Shown: positions 1 to 7,825, counted from the first letter of the stretch. The stretch is DNA of 16,949 bases from an uncultured Candidatus Saccharibacteria bacterium (GCA_938038145.1 CALHQU010000045.1:1-16949); one strand, 5' to 3'. Notes: generated by a model not told the origin, from the sequence alone. Numbers and translations are program-made.

Positions 1-502
1 AGCCTATGATAGCGATAGATCCTGACAGCGCGTATTTATTGGGAAGAAATTTTAACGATAGAAAGTATATACTTAATAGCAATGATGCTAATAATAGCCA
101 CCACTTAAAGGCAAAAGCAAACTCGAAAGGAACTATTAAAAAGGCAAGATTTTGAGGTCGGAATACTGTTGACCATTCTTTATATGGAGCATCAGATATA
201 AGGCTCATATTCTTGCCAGAATTGCCAAAGTTCTTGTTTGTCAGTGGATACCCAGCTTCTTTTTGTGCAATTGTAAATTGTGTAACGACTAGCCACTCGT
301 CGCTGCGAATAGGTCGAGCTTCGCCTGATATGAGATTAGATGATTTGCCATTAAGGAAAGAGTCATAATATAAGCCAAATGAAGATCCAGATATCTTAAA
401 TCCTGTCGCAAAAATTAGACAAAAGATAATAGTAGACGGGAAAATCCATTTTTTATACGAATCGTCTTTTAATTTTGTAAAAATAGAACGTAGAACTTGC
501 AT
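1..502 (-). CDS. N-terminal part of a large multi-pass membrane protein (partial)
   Basis: The open frame starts at ATG 502-500 and runs without a stop off the left edge, giving 167 visible residues. The visible part has a short basic N-terminus, a hydrophobic segment at about residues 19-36, an extracytoplasmic-looking stretch containing RPIRSDEW (residues 63-70), and two more hydrophobic segments near 118-133 and 136-152. An RSDEW-type motif after the first membrane helix recalls large uncharacterised membrane proteins found in surface-glycan loci (YfhO/GT-C-like, DUF7657-like); that family link is from memory and tentative. It is divergent from the sugar-modification cassette. A TATACT box on the minus strand (513-518) lies 10 bp upstream of the ATG and there is no Shine-Dalgarno site, so the leader would be only a few bases. 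The function is unknown; a role in glycan transfer or export is inferred only from context. Confidence 0.7.
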   Translation of the reverse strand, partial: MQVLRSIFTKLKDDSYKKWIFPSTIIFCLIFATGFKISGSSFGLYYDSFLNGKSSNLISGEARPIRSDEWLVVTQFTIAQKEAGYPLTNKNFGNSGKNMSLISDAPYKEWSTVFRPQNLAFLIVPFEFAFAFKWWLLLASLLLSIYFLSLKFLPNKYALSGSIAIIG

Positions 503-597
503 AACATTTATTAGTATACAGTAAAAATAGCAAGTATAAAGATTGTGTTTTTTGAGAACAAGTCTAAAAAACGAAAAATAAAAAATGAGTAATGTGC

Positions 598-603
598 TAT
601 AAT
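598..603 (+). promoter_or_regulatory. Extended -10 promoter of the sugar-modification cassette
   Basis: TATAAT at 598-603 is preceded by TGC, an extended -10 (TGnTATAAT). No good -35 box is found 17 bp upstream. The predicted start near 610 gives a leader of about 29 bases carrying AAGGAGG (625-631), 7 bases before ATG 639. Confidence 0.6.
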
Positions 604-638
604 TGTTGAAGGTAGTAAGAGTATAAGGAGGCTACGTA

Positions 639-1732
639 ATGATAAATATTGCATCACCCGTTATAGAGGAAGAGGAGCGTCGGGCGGTAAATGAAGTTAT
701 AGAGTCAGGTATGCTGGCTCAGGGTCCGAAAGTCGCTGAGCTTGAAGAAAGTTGGGCTAAATATTGTGGAGTGAAACATGCTTTAGCTGTAAATAGCGGT
801 ACGGCTGCTATTCACTGTGCTTTATATGCTGCGGGAGTTGGTGAAGGCGATGAAGTTATCACTACGCCATACAGCTTTATTGCTACGATCAACCCTATAC
901 TAATGTTGGGTGCTCGACCAGTTCTTGTAGATATAGATGAGGAGACATTTAATATCGATGTTTCAAAAATAGAAGCAGCTATTACAGATAAGACTAAGGC
1001 TATAATTCCAGTTGATTTGTATGGTCAACCTTGCGATTGGAAGGAGTTACGAGAAATTGCAGATAAGCACGAACTCAAAATTATTGAAGATGCATGTCAG
1101 GCAATTGGCGCAGAATATGACGGCGTGAAAACTGGTGCCTTGGGTGATTTTGGATGTTTTTCACTGTATGCTACAAAGAATATTATGTGTGGTGAGGGTG
1201 GCGTTGTACCACCAATAGCGATGATGCTGCGGCTGCTATTCGCTCATTCAGGCAGCACGGAATGACTTCATCTTACGAGTATGCTGATTTGGGATATAAC
1301 TATCGTATGTCAGACTTGCACGGTGCTATCGCCGTTGAGCAATTAAAGAAAGTAGAAGACTTTACGAATAGGCGACAACATAACGCTAATATGTTAAATG
1401 AAGCGTTGGCTGGAATTGAAAAGATAGTCTTACCGAAGATTGCAAGCAATAGAAATCATGTATATCACCAATATACTATTTTACTAGATAAGAGTATACG
1501 AAGAGATGATTTTATAGCTAAATTAAGAGAAAAAGGGGTTGGCGCTGGAGTTTATTATCCAAAACCGTTGCATGTATATCCACATATTTCAAAACTTGGA
1601 TATAAAGTGGGAGATTTTCCTGTTGCTGAAGATCTGGCTGCAAGAGTCGTGTCTTTGCCTGTTCATCCAAAAGTTACAGATGCTGATATTGAAGTAATTG
1701 CTAGCGCAATTAAGGAAGCCGTAAATGACTAA
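639..1732 (+). pseudogene. DegT/DnrJ/EryC1/StrS-family sugar aminotransferase, frameshifted
   Basis: This is a PLP-dependent nucleotide-sugar aminotransferase split into two overlapping frames, 639-1265 and 1262-1732. The first part has the family N-terminus, the NSGTAAIH phosphate-binding region (about 52-59) and the Schiff-base lysine K180 in ATKNIMCGEGG. After GVV (V189, V190) the reading goes wrong at CCA 1209-1211. Restoring one A next to position 1208 reads VVTTNSDDAAAAIRSFRQHG and continues into the second part (GMTSSYEYADLGYNYRMSD), matching the normal family sequence. The repaired protein would be 364 aa, the usual family length. There is no slippery heptamer and no homopolymer, so programmed frameshifting or phase variation is unlikely; a real null mutation or a sequencing error is more likely. 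AAGGAGG precedes the start. The gene heads a five-gene operon and overlaps the next gene by 8 bases. The family normally transfers an amino group from glutamate to a keto-sugar nucleotide. Confidence 0.88.
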
Positions 1733-2720
1733 TAATAAAGAAGGCAAAATAAGGGTTGCTGTCATTGGTACTGGAAATATGGGGCGCAATCATGTGCGTA
1801 ATTATTTCATGCTTCCAGAATCTGAACTAGTGGCAATAGCAGACGTTAATCCAGCCGCAAAATCGTTAGCTGACGAATACAAAACAAAATTCTTTACTGA
1901 TTACAAGGAAATGCTTGAGAAAGTTCATCCAGATGCCGTGTCTGTGGTTGTGCCTACTCCATTTCATCTTGAAGTTGCAACTGAGGTGATGTCTCGAGGT
2001 GTTAATTGTATGCTTGAAAAACCAATTGCATCTTCGGTGGAAGAGGCTGATAAACTAATTGCTTGTGCTGAGGAAAATGGAGTTACGTTTACAGTTGGTC
2101 ATATAGAGAGGTTTAATCCAGTTATTAAGAAGCTGAAGCAGATGATCGATGACAATGCTATAGGTGATATAACCTCGGTAGTATGTAAGCGTGTTGGTGG
2201 TTTTCCTGCTGTTGAGCCAAAAACGGATGTAATTATTGACCTTGCAGTTCATGACGTTGATATAGTTAATTATCTATTAGGACAAAAACCTAAAGCTATT
2301 CATAGCCACGGATCGCGTACTCGTCATAGTAAAAAAATTGATTCAGCAGAAATATTAATGGATTATGGTAGAGCATCAGGATTTATTCAGGCTAATTGGC
2401 TGACTCCAGTAAAAATTCGTACCATTGCACTGACTGGATCGTTAGGTTATCTAGAGGCTAATTATATAACACAGGAACTTACATATTATAAACATAATAT
2501 GAAAGAGATTCAGAAAGATGGATTTACTGAATTTGTTTTGCAGGTTGGTGATCCAGAAAAGCGTGTGATAAAAGTTGATTTTGAAGAGCCTTTAGCTGCT
2601 GAACTGAAAGCTTTTATGGCTAAATCTATGGGCAGGACGGCATCAATTGTTGATCCGGTAGATGCGCGCGAAGCGTTAAAAATATCATTAGAGGCTGTTG
2701 CGCCTTTTGACGTTAAATAG
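1725..2720 (+). CDS. Gfo/Idh/MocA-family NAD(P)-dependent sugar oxidoreductase
   Basis: This 331-aa protein has an N-terminal Rossmann fold with GTGNMG (residues 15-20) for NAD(P) binding and the family motif EKP (98-100), whose lysine usually takes part in catalysis. A C-terminal alpha/beta domain contains DLAVHDVD (172-179), where the histidine and aspartate line the active site in relatives. Enzymes of this family next to DegT aminotransferases usually oxidise a nucleotide sugar at C3 to give the keto substrate for transamination, as WbpB does with WbpE in Pseudomonas. That pairing is inferred here; the exact substrate cannot be read from the sequence. The start at 1725 overlaps the aminotransferase end by 8 bases, with AAGGA at 1712-1716, which implies translational coupling. 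The length is normal and the gene looks intact. Confidence 0.88.
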   Translation: MTNNKEGKIRVAVIGTGNMGRNHVRNYFMLPESELVAIADVNPAAKSLADEYKTKFFTDYKEMLEKVHPDAVSVVVPTPFHLEVATEVMSRGVNCMLEKPIASSVEEADKLIACAEENGVTFTVGHIERFNPVIKKLKQMIDDNAIGDITSVVCKRVGGFPAVEPKTDVIIDLAVHDVDIVNYLLGQKPKAIHSHGSRTRHSKKIDSAEILMDYGRASGFIQANWLTPVKIRTIALTGSLGYLEANYITQELTYYKHNMKEIQKDGFTEFVLQVGDPEKRVIKVDFEEPLAAELKAFMAKSMGRTASIVDPVDAREALKISLEAVAPFDVK

Positions 2721-2729
2721 GAGGATAAT

Positions 2730-3815
2730 ATGAAAAGAATTTTAGTAACAGGTGCTGGTGGATCGCCTTCTGCAAACTTTATTCGATCTCTTAGGGCTGC
2801 GGATGAAGAATATTACATTGTTGGCACAGATGCTGATAAATATTATTTACAGCGTGCTGAAGTTGATGTTAAATATCTAGCACCGTTGGCAAACGACCCA
2901 AAGTACATTGATTTTTTGAATTACATTATAGAGAAGGAAAATATTGAGTTTGTACACGCTCAAAACGATGTTGAGGTTGGGTTTTTGAGCGAGAATCGAG
3001 AGAAAATTAAAGCCAAAACATTCTTTCCAGCCAAGGAAACCGTTAAAATCCTTCAAGATAAGTTTGAGTCGTTTAAACTATGGGAGAAGGCCGGCATTAA
3101 AGTTCCTAAGACTAAACTAATTGAAGGTAAAGATACTGATTTAGATGCTCTATTAGAGGAGATGGGTGGATCTATGTGGATTCGCGCAATATCAGGAGCT
3201 GGTGGTCGTGGATCCCTTCCAGTTCACGATGTTAAGACTGCTAAAAACTGGTTAGATTTCCAAGAGAAAAATGGCTCTTGGTCTGGTAATTTTACAGTAT
3301 CAGAATTGCTTGAGCCAGAGACGGTTACTTGGATGTCGTTATGGAAAGATGGCGAGTTAGTTGTTGCTCAAGGACGCAAGCGCTTATATTGGGAGTTGTC
3401 AAAAATTTCTCCATCAGGTGTCACCGGCGCTACTGGAACGGGATTAACTTATTCGGATGCTGAACTTGATGATATTGCCCGTAGGGCTGTGTTGGCTGTT
3501 GATAGTAGGCCAGATGGTCTATTTGGTGTGGATATGGCTTACGACAAAAATGGTGTACCAAATCCAACAGAAATTAATATTGGCCGATTCTTTACAACTC
3601 ACGAATTCTTTACACAAGCGGGTCTTAATATGCCTGAAATGTTTGTTAAGCTTGGCTATGGTGAAGAGATTCCTGCAATTGATAATAACACCAATCCTCT
3701 ACCGGATGGTCTAGTATGGATTCGAGGAATGGATTTCCGACCAGTTTTGTCGGATATGGGAGTTGTAGAAGAGAGTGTTGCTCAGCGTGATCGTATCCTT
3801 AAGGAAATATCATAG
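2730..3815 (+). CDS. ATP-grasp ligase-like protein (carbamoyl-phosphate-synthase-like fold)
   Basis: This 361-aa protein begins with a nucleotide-binding-like strand and glycine loop (ILVTGAGGSPSANF), followed by a pre-ATP-grasp domain to about residue 110. The ATP-grasp core carries KFESFKLWEKAGI (lysine region near 110-122), a glycine-rich loop (SGAGGRGS, about 154-161) and the metal-binding region NPTEINIGRF near residue 280. ATP-grasp enzymes activate a carboxylate as an acyl phosphate and join it to an amine or other nucleophile. Short stand-alone members are common in polysaccharide loci. Next to a sugar aminotransferase, one plausible job is to acylate the new sugar amine with an amino acid or carboxylic acid; this is inference. 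AGGAGG (2719-2724) overlaps the stop of the previous gene, and the next gene starts immediately after its stop. Confidence 0.8.
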   Translation: MKRILVTGAGGSPSANFIRSLRAADEEYYIVGTDADKYYLQRAEVDVKYLAPLANDPKYIDFLNYIIEKENIEFVHAQNDVEVGFLSENREKIKAKTFFPAKETVKILQDKFESFKLWEKAGIKVPKTKLIEGKDTDLDALLEEMGGSMWIRAISGAGGRGSLPVHDVKTAKNWLDFQEKNGSWSGNFTVSELLEPETVTWMSLWKDGELVVAQGRKRLYWELSKISPSGVTGATGTGLTYSDAELDDIARRAVLAVDSRPDGLFGVDMAYDKNGVPNPTEINIGRFFTTHEFFTQAGLNMPEMFVKLGYGEEIPAIDNNTNPLPDGLVWIRGMDFRPVLSDMGVVEESVAQRDRILKEIS

Positions 3816-4709
3816 GTGAAAATTCTCGTTACTGGCGCATCTGGTTTTGTTGGCAGGCGTTTTTTGGAAATGGCGCCTGCCAGCTGGGAGATAATTTGTT
3901 TAGGCAGATCTAATATTGATTACGATGATGTTAAGTGGGTTGAATGTGACTTGTCTAGTAAGGAGAGCTCAAAGATAGCTGCCGATGTATTGGCTGATAA
4001 AGAGTTTGACGTTATAGTTCATTTGGCGGCTTTTGTACCAAAAAAATCTATCGAAGACAGTTTAGAGAAGTGCAAGGAAGGTAATATAGATGGGACTATT
4101 AATCTTCTAACGTATTTTGGTAAAAAGGCAAAAAAGATTGTTATCGGCAGTACTGTAGAAGCTTATGATAAAACAAAAATTAGTGGTCCGATTACGGAAG
4201 ATAATGTCGTGTCTGGTAGTTCATATTATAGTTCCACTAAGATAGCTAGCGAAGTAATTGCTCAATCATTTGCGCAAAAAAATAATAAAGAGCTTACCAT
4301 TCTGCGATTTTCAATAATGTATGGCGGATATGACCCAATTGCTAGGGCTATTCCTAACTTCATTAGGGCGGCTAAGTCTGGAGATAATCTTACTATCAAT
4401 GGTCCACTAGTTCTTCGCGACTATGTACATATTGACGATGTAGCTAGTAGTATTATATGTGCAGTTAATTCGGCGGGTGCTGGAGTGGTCAATATTGGGA
4501 CGGGTAGGGGAGTTTCTATTAAAGAAACAGCGGAGTCAATTATTAAAAGTATGCGATCTAGTAGCTGTATAAATATTATGTCCGATAACGGTGGTTGCGA
4601 TATAGTTATTGATATATCAAAGGCAGAGAGTCTACTTGATTATCATCCTAAAGTGTTCTTTCCGGATAAAATTAAGGAGATGGGTGATCTCTATGAAAAT
4701 TGCAAATAG
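3816..4709 (+). CDS. NAD-dependent epimerase/dehydratase (extended SDR)
   Basis: This 297-aa protein has the extended-SDR nucleotide loop TGASGFVG (6-13), the HLAA strand (69-72), a catalytic serine/threonine region GSTVEAY (111-117) and the Y138xxxK142 pair. Relatives reshape nucleotide sugars by epimerisation, 4,6-dehydration or 4-reduction; the substrate cannot be assigned. The start is GTG 3816-3818, directly after the TAG of the ATP-grasp gene, with AAGGA at 3801-3805. GTG is chosen because it places the Rossmann strand right at the N-terminus, as usual. Its end overlaps the next gene's start by 17 bases. It belongs to the same transcription unit and presumably acts on the same sugar as its neighbours. 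Confidence 0.85.
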   Translation: MKILVTGASGFVGRRFLEMAPASWEIICLGRSNIDYDDVKWVECDLSSKESSKIAADVLADKEFDVIVHLAAFVPKKSIEDSLEKCKEGNIDGTINLLTYFGKKAKKIVIGSTVEAYDKTKISGPITEDNVVSGSSYYSSTKIASEVIAQSFAQKNNKELTILRFSIMYGGYDPIARAIPNFIRAAKSGDNLTINGPLVLRDYVHIDDVASSIICAVNSAGAGVVNIGTGRGVSIKETAESIIKSMRSSSCINIMSDNGGCDIVIDISKAESLLDYHPKVFFPDKIKEMGDLYENCK

Positions 4710-5349
4710 AAATATATTTATAGATTTTGACGGTACTTTAGTTGATATTGCCCCGCGTCATTATAGAGTATATAAGAAGTGTGTCGAAAAAATGGGCGGC
4801 ACACCTCTTGATCAGAAGAAATATTGGGAATTGAAACGTGATAATATTTCCTGGAATGAATTATTGCCGATGAGTGGGCTTGAGGTAAATAATAGGGATG
4901 ATTATCTCAAATTATTTATTGATCGCATAGAATCATTGGAGGAGTTGTATAGAGATGAGCTTTTTGTGGATAGCTTGTCTACGCTAAAAAAGCTGTCCTC
5001 GAATGGTAATAAGCTATACTTACTTAGTTTAAGACGAAACTCAGACGCTCTAGATAAGCAGATTGAAAAGTTGGGAATTGGGTGCTTTTTTGAAAAAATT
5101 TTATCAGGACATAGTGACACAAAAGAAGGCACATTATTAAAAAAGGCAGATATAATTAAGCAAACAATAGATAATCCCGGAGACTCTATTATTATTGGAG
5201 ATACTGAAGCTGATGTTGCTGCGGCTCAGCAGCTCAATGCAACCAGTATTGCTCTTTTGAGTGGAATTCGTAGTAAGGAATTCTTGAAATCAATGGAGCC
5301 AGACTATTTAGTCGACGGTATTGGTGACGTGGCTAACATTAATCTTTAA
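4693..5349 (+). CDS. HAD-superfamily phosphatase (phosphoglycolate-phosphatase-like)
   Basis: This 218-aa protein contains all four HAD motifs: motif I DFDGTLVD, with nucleophile D11 and acid D13; motif II around LLSLRRNS; a lysine in the KEGTLLKKAD region; and motif IV IIGDTEADVAAA. A helical cap is present between motifs I and II. The open frame extends further upstream, but the ATG at 4693 is chosen because it places motif I about 10 residues from the N-terminus, as in the family, and has AAGGAG at 4675-4680. This start overlaps the epimerase gene by 17 bases. It probably removes a phosphate from a sugar phosphate or pathway intermediate. It is the last gene of the plus-strand cassette. 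Confidence 0.85.
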   Translation: MKIANRNIFIDFDGTLVDIAPRHYRVYKKCVEKMGGTPLDQKKYWELKRDNISWNELLPMSGLEVNNRDDYLKLFIDRIESLEELYRDELFVDSLSTLKKLSSNGNKLYLLSLRRNSDALDKQIEKLGIGCFFEKILSGHSDTKEGTLLKKADIIKQTIDNPGDSIIIGDTEADVAAAQQLNATSIALLSGIRSKEFLKSMEPDYLVDGIGDVANINL

Positions 5350-5358
5350 TCTAGTAGC

Positions 5359-6315
5359 CTATTTCTTAAAGTTATTATTTTCGTTGGATACGTCGATTGT
5401 AAGGGCTGTCAACGTTAACTGTATTCCTAGTATAAACGGCAGTACAGCTAACATTACGCTGCCTGCGGTCGGTGACTGGTGGGCAAATAACTTAACATAT
5501 AACAAAAATATAGCCAATAATAGCGATATTATTAAGAAAAACATACCTGTAAATAAGAATAGTGCTACGGGATGAAAACCATATAATACATACTTATAAT
5601 AAATTCTGCGCCAGAATCCTTTCCATACAGCCTTTAGATTTCTCCAGGCTGTCGGGATTAGTTTGATGGTTGATTTTTCGTCGCCGTAATGTGCTGGTAC
5701 AGCATGGTCAATAACTTTAGCATTAGCTATCGACAGAGCAGTCAGCATACTAGTTTCGTAATCATAACGTTTTTCTACTATAGAAAAATCGACTTTTTCG
5801 ATTATTTCACGACGTAGCCAACCGCACCCGTTAGTGATGTCTGTAATAGAATAATACCCAGTAGAAAATTTGGTGAGTAGAGATATGAATATATTTCCAA
5901 ATTGGCGATATTTTGGCATAGTTTTGAAGGCTTCTCGATGGAAAAACCTGCTTGCTTTTACGTAGTCTGCTGATTGATCTATGAAGTCATCTAACATTGC
6001 CTTTAGATATGATGAATCAAACTGATCATCTCCTGCGACTATACCGATAGCTGTTGTTTTAGTATTTTTTATCGCATAATCATATCCAGCGATAAGAGCT
6101 CCTCCGACGCCTTGATTTACCTTATTGTCAACAATAATAAGCTTACTGTATTGTTTTTTTAGTTTGTTCAAGACTCCAATAGTGTTATCAGTGCTAGCAT
6201 CATTAACGGCTATAATATGATCTATGTATTCTGGTATTTTCTTTATTGTTTGAGTAATCATTTTCTCTTCGTTATAACAAGGTATAACGACTGCGGTCTC
6301 TAGTTTTCTGTACAT
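5359..6315 (-). CDS. GT2-family membrane glycosyltransferase (polyprenyl-phosphate-sugar synthase-like)
   Basis: The 318-aa protein starts with a GT-A fold: VVIPCYNEE (9-17), VNDASTDNT (38-45) and the acidic AGDDQFD region (94-100) that takes the place of the DXD metal site. A cytosolic domain runs to about residue 240. Two hydrophobic helices follow (about 246-275 and 283-308), then a short polar tail. This layout resembles DPM1/GtrB-type enzymes, which load a sugar from a nucleotide donor onto undecaprenyl phosphate. A GtrA-like flippase gene begins 32 bp away on the other strand, which supports a GtrA/GtrB pair that attaches side-chain sugars outside the membrane. A TATAAT box lies 7 bp upstream of the ATG with no Shine-Dalgarno site, so the mRNA is probably leaderless. 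The gene converges with the HAD gene; only 9 bp separate the two stops. Confidence 0.87.
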   Translation of the reverse strand: MYRKLETAVVIPCYNEEKMITQTIKKIPEYIDHIIAVNDASTDNTIGVLNKLKKQYSKLIIVDNKVNQGVGGALIAGYDYAIKNTKTTAIGIVAGDDQFDSSYLKAMLDDFIDQSADYVKASRFFHREAFKTMPKYRQFGNIFISLLTKFSTGYYSITDITNGCGWLRREIIEKVDFSIVEKRYDYETSMLTALSIANAKVIDHAVPAHYGDEKSTIKLIPTAWRNLKAVWKGFWRRIYYKYVLYGFHPVALFLFTGMFFLIISLLLAIFLLYVKLFAHQSPTAGSVMLAVLPFILGIQLTLTALTIDVSNENNNFKK

Positions 6316-6322
6316 ATAATCA

Positions 6323-6330
6323 ATTATACT
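6323..6330. promoter_or_regulatory. Overlapping divergent -10 boxes between GT2 and GtrA-like genes
   Basis: The 8-bp stretch ATTATACT reads as TATAAT on the minus strand (6328-6323) and as TATACT on the plus strand (6325-6330). The minus box is 7 bp from ATG 6315, which predicts a leaderless transcript. The plus box gives a leader of about 10 bases before ATG 6348. Polymerase could occupy only one direction at a time. The -35 boxes are weak. Confidence 0.5.
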
Positions 6331-6347
6331 ACAATCGTATATGCATT

Positions 6348-6797
6348 ATGAACGAATATGATATTCTTAATAAAGATAATATGAAAAATGGTATATTTTT
6401 AAAAATCTTTTTATTTCTTGTCGTAGGCGGTATTACGCTACTAATAGACACGTCAATATCGTATATTTTATACCACAATATACATTTGCCAGCTTTTTTG
6501 GCTAGTGGTATCGGCTTTTTGTCAGGATTTGTTTTTAACTTTCCTGTGAATCGTAAGAAAGTTTTTAATCATAGTCAATATGATAGATTTTCTTTAAGAT
6601 CGCAAATTATTCTCTATACGCTACTTAGTATTTTCAATATGGTGGCAACTTCAGTAATTATTGCTACATTAGTAAACTCTAACATACTGGATATCCAATG
6701 GGCAAAAGTTATAGTTACTGCAGTGTTTGCAATTTGGAACTTTCTGGTTTTTAATTTATTTATTTTTTCAAAGGATAATAATAAAAATGTGGAATAA
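6348..6797 (+). CDS. GtrA-like membrane protein
   Basis: The 149-aa protein has four hydrophobic segments (about 16-38, 44-65, 84-108 and 116-142) and the family signature FVFNFPVNRKKVF after helix 2. GtrA proteins are small four-helix membrane proteins thought to flip polyprenyl-phosphate-linked sugars. The partner enzyme is probably the divergent GT2 gene. An in-frame ATG at 6381 is an alternative start that would trim 11 polar residues; neither start has a clear Shine-Dalgarno site. A TATACT box at 6325-6330 gives a very short leader for the upstream start. The end overlaps a small ORF that starts at 6787. Confidence 0.85.
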   Translation: MNEYDILNKDNMKNGIFLKIFLFLVVGGITLLIDTSISYILYHNIHLPAFLASGIGFLSGFVFNFPVNRKKVFNHSQYDRFSLRSQIILYTLLSIFNMVATSVIIATLVNSNILDIQWAKVIVTAVFAIWNFLVFNLFIFSKDNNKNVE

Positions 6798-6933
6798 AAA
6801 ATGGCTTATTTTAACCAGGGATGATTTAATTAAGAATACTGTATATAGCACCCTCGGCTACGACAGAGCTGTGGTTGTGAATGTGGATGGATTGTCTACG
6901 AACGATGTCGTCAGTGCTTGTAGGAGTTTATAA
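6787..6933 (+). CDS. Small hypothetical protein (48 aa)
   Basis: ATG 6787 opens a 48-residue frame that overlaps the end of the GtrA-like gene by 11 bases and ends in TAA 6931-6933, overlapping the convergent rmlA end by 6 bases. AAAGGA at 6770-6775 lies 11 bases before the start. The product is soluble, mixed alpha/beta in look ([27 protein letters not shown]), and has no membrane segment or motif I recognise. It fills the whole gap between two genes and has a protein-like composition, so it may be translated through coupling. It could instead be a decayed fragment of a longer gene. No function is proposed. Confidence 0.4.
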   Translation: MWNKKWLILTRDDLIKNTVYSTLGYDRAVVVNVDGLSTNDVVSACRSL

Positions 6934-7773
6934 ATATTTGCCGTATCCAGATTTTTTTAATGGTTCGGCAAGTATTTCTAACTGCTCCTTGGAAATCCAA
7001 CCGTTTTGAAAGGCAGTTGCTTCGGGTGATCCGACTATTTGTCCAGTCCTTGTTTGGATTACACGTACAAAATCTTCGGCATCGGTTAAGCTATTTATCG
7101 TGCCAGTATCAAGCCATACATCACCGTTGTCTAAAGTCTGCACTTTGAGTTTTTTGCGATTTAGATATTCAGCGTTTACGGATGTTATTTCCAGTTCTCC
7201 TCGGTCGGATGGCTTTACATTTTTAGCAATATCTATTACATCGTTATCATAAAAATATAGACCTACCACTGCAAAATTGGATTTTGGATGCACTGGTTTT
7301 TCCTCAATGGAAACAGCTTGATTATTCTCGTTAAATTCAACCACTCCATAGCGTTCGGGATCAAGCACTTTATATGCAAATACAATACCGCCGTCGGGGT
7401 CTGTGCACTCTTGTAATGAATTATCAAGGGCGGCTCCGTAGAATATGTTGTCGCCAAGTATGAGCGCCACTTTATCATTGCCGATAAAGTTTTCACCAAT
7501 AATAAAAGCTTGCGCCAGACCATCTGGAGTGGGTTGAACAGCGTATTCTAAATTTATACCCCACTGCGAGCCATCACCAAGAAGTTTCTTGAAGCCGTTT
7601 TGATCGTCTGGAGTAGTGATTATCAAAATATCACGAATTCCTGCTTGCATTAACGTGGTTAGCGGATAGTAAATCATTGGCTTGTCGTAAATAGGCATCA
7701 ACTGTTTACTTATGGCTTTTGTAATTGGCCATAGACGCGTACCCGATCCACCCGCTAAAATTATTCCCTTCAT
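6928..7773 (-). CDS. rmlA: Glucose-1-phosphate thymidylyltransferase
   Basis: RmlA makes dTDP-glucose from dTTP and glucose-1-phosphate, the first step of dTDP-L-rhamnose synthesis in the cytosol. The 281-aa protein has the nucleotide loop [11 protein letters not shown] (6-16), the [16 protein letters not shown] substrate region (23-38), LGDNIFYG (about 107-114) with the metal-binding aspartate, and EEKP later. Its length is slightly below the roughly 290 aa typical of the family. The ATG at 7773 is preferred over the adjacent ATG at 7776 because GGAG (7783-7780) is 6 bases away rather than 3, and family members start MKGIILAGG. It is the last rml gene in the order B-C-D-A and is separated from rmlD by 86-89 bp that hold a good promoter of its own. 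Confidence 0.95.
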   Translation of the reverse strand: MKGIILAGGSGTRLWPITKAISKQLMPIYDKPMIYYPLTTLMQAGIRDILIITTPDDQNGFKKLLGDGSQWGINLEYAVQPTPDGLAQAFIIGENFIGNDKVALILGDNIFYGAALDNSLQECTDPDGGIVFAYKVLDPERYGVVEFNENNQAVSIEEKPVHPKSNFAVVGLYFYDNDVIDIAKNVKPSDRGELEITSVNAEYLNRKKLKVQTLDNGDVWLDTGTINSLTDAEDFVRVIQTRTGQIVGSPEATAFQNGWISKEQLEILAEPLKKSGYGKYL

Positions 7774-7796
7774 CATATTCTCCTTTGTGTTATATG

Positions 7797-7825
7797 ATTA
7801 TATATCTATGATTCGACAGTATCAA
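7797..7825 (-). promoter_or_regulatory. Sigma-70-type promoter of rmlA
   Basis: On the minus strand TTGATA (7825-7820), 17 bp, then TATAAT (7802-7797). This is close to consensus with ideal spacing. Transcription should begin near 7790, giving a short leader with AAAGGAG before rmlA. It is the best -35/-10 pair in the window and could make rmlA independent of the rmlBCD transcript. Confidence 0.65.

Noticed and set aside
547..572. GTTTTTT/AAAAAAC inverted repeat upstream of the cassette as a terminator or regulatory hairpin.
   Set aside because: It is a stem almost wholly of A-T pairs with a 12-base loop, expected by chance in this AT-rich spacer.
1203..1216. Programmed -1 frameshifting in the aminotransferase.
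   Set aside because: A -1 shift would restore the frame, but there is no slippery heptamer and no clear downstream structure.
1262..1265. The TGA ending the first half of the aminotransferase could be a recoded codon (UGA as glycine, as in some Patescibacteria).
   Set aside because: Continuing in the same frame gives unrelated sequence and soon a TAA, while a one-base shift restores the family sequence. Other genes in the window end in TGA.
5344..5371. CTTTAA/TTAAAG hairpin between the convergent HAD and GT2 genes as a terminator.
   Set aside because: It is a 6-bp, nearly all A-T stem with a 16-base loop and no proper U-tract.
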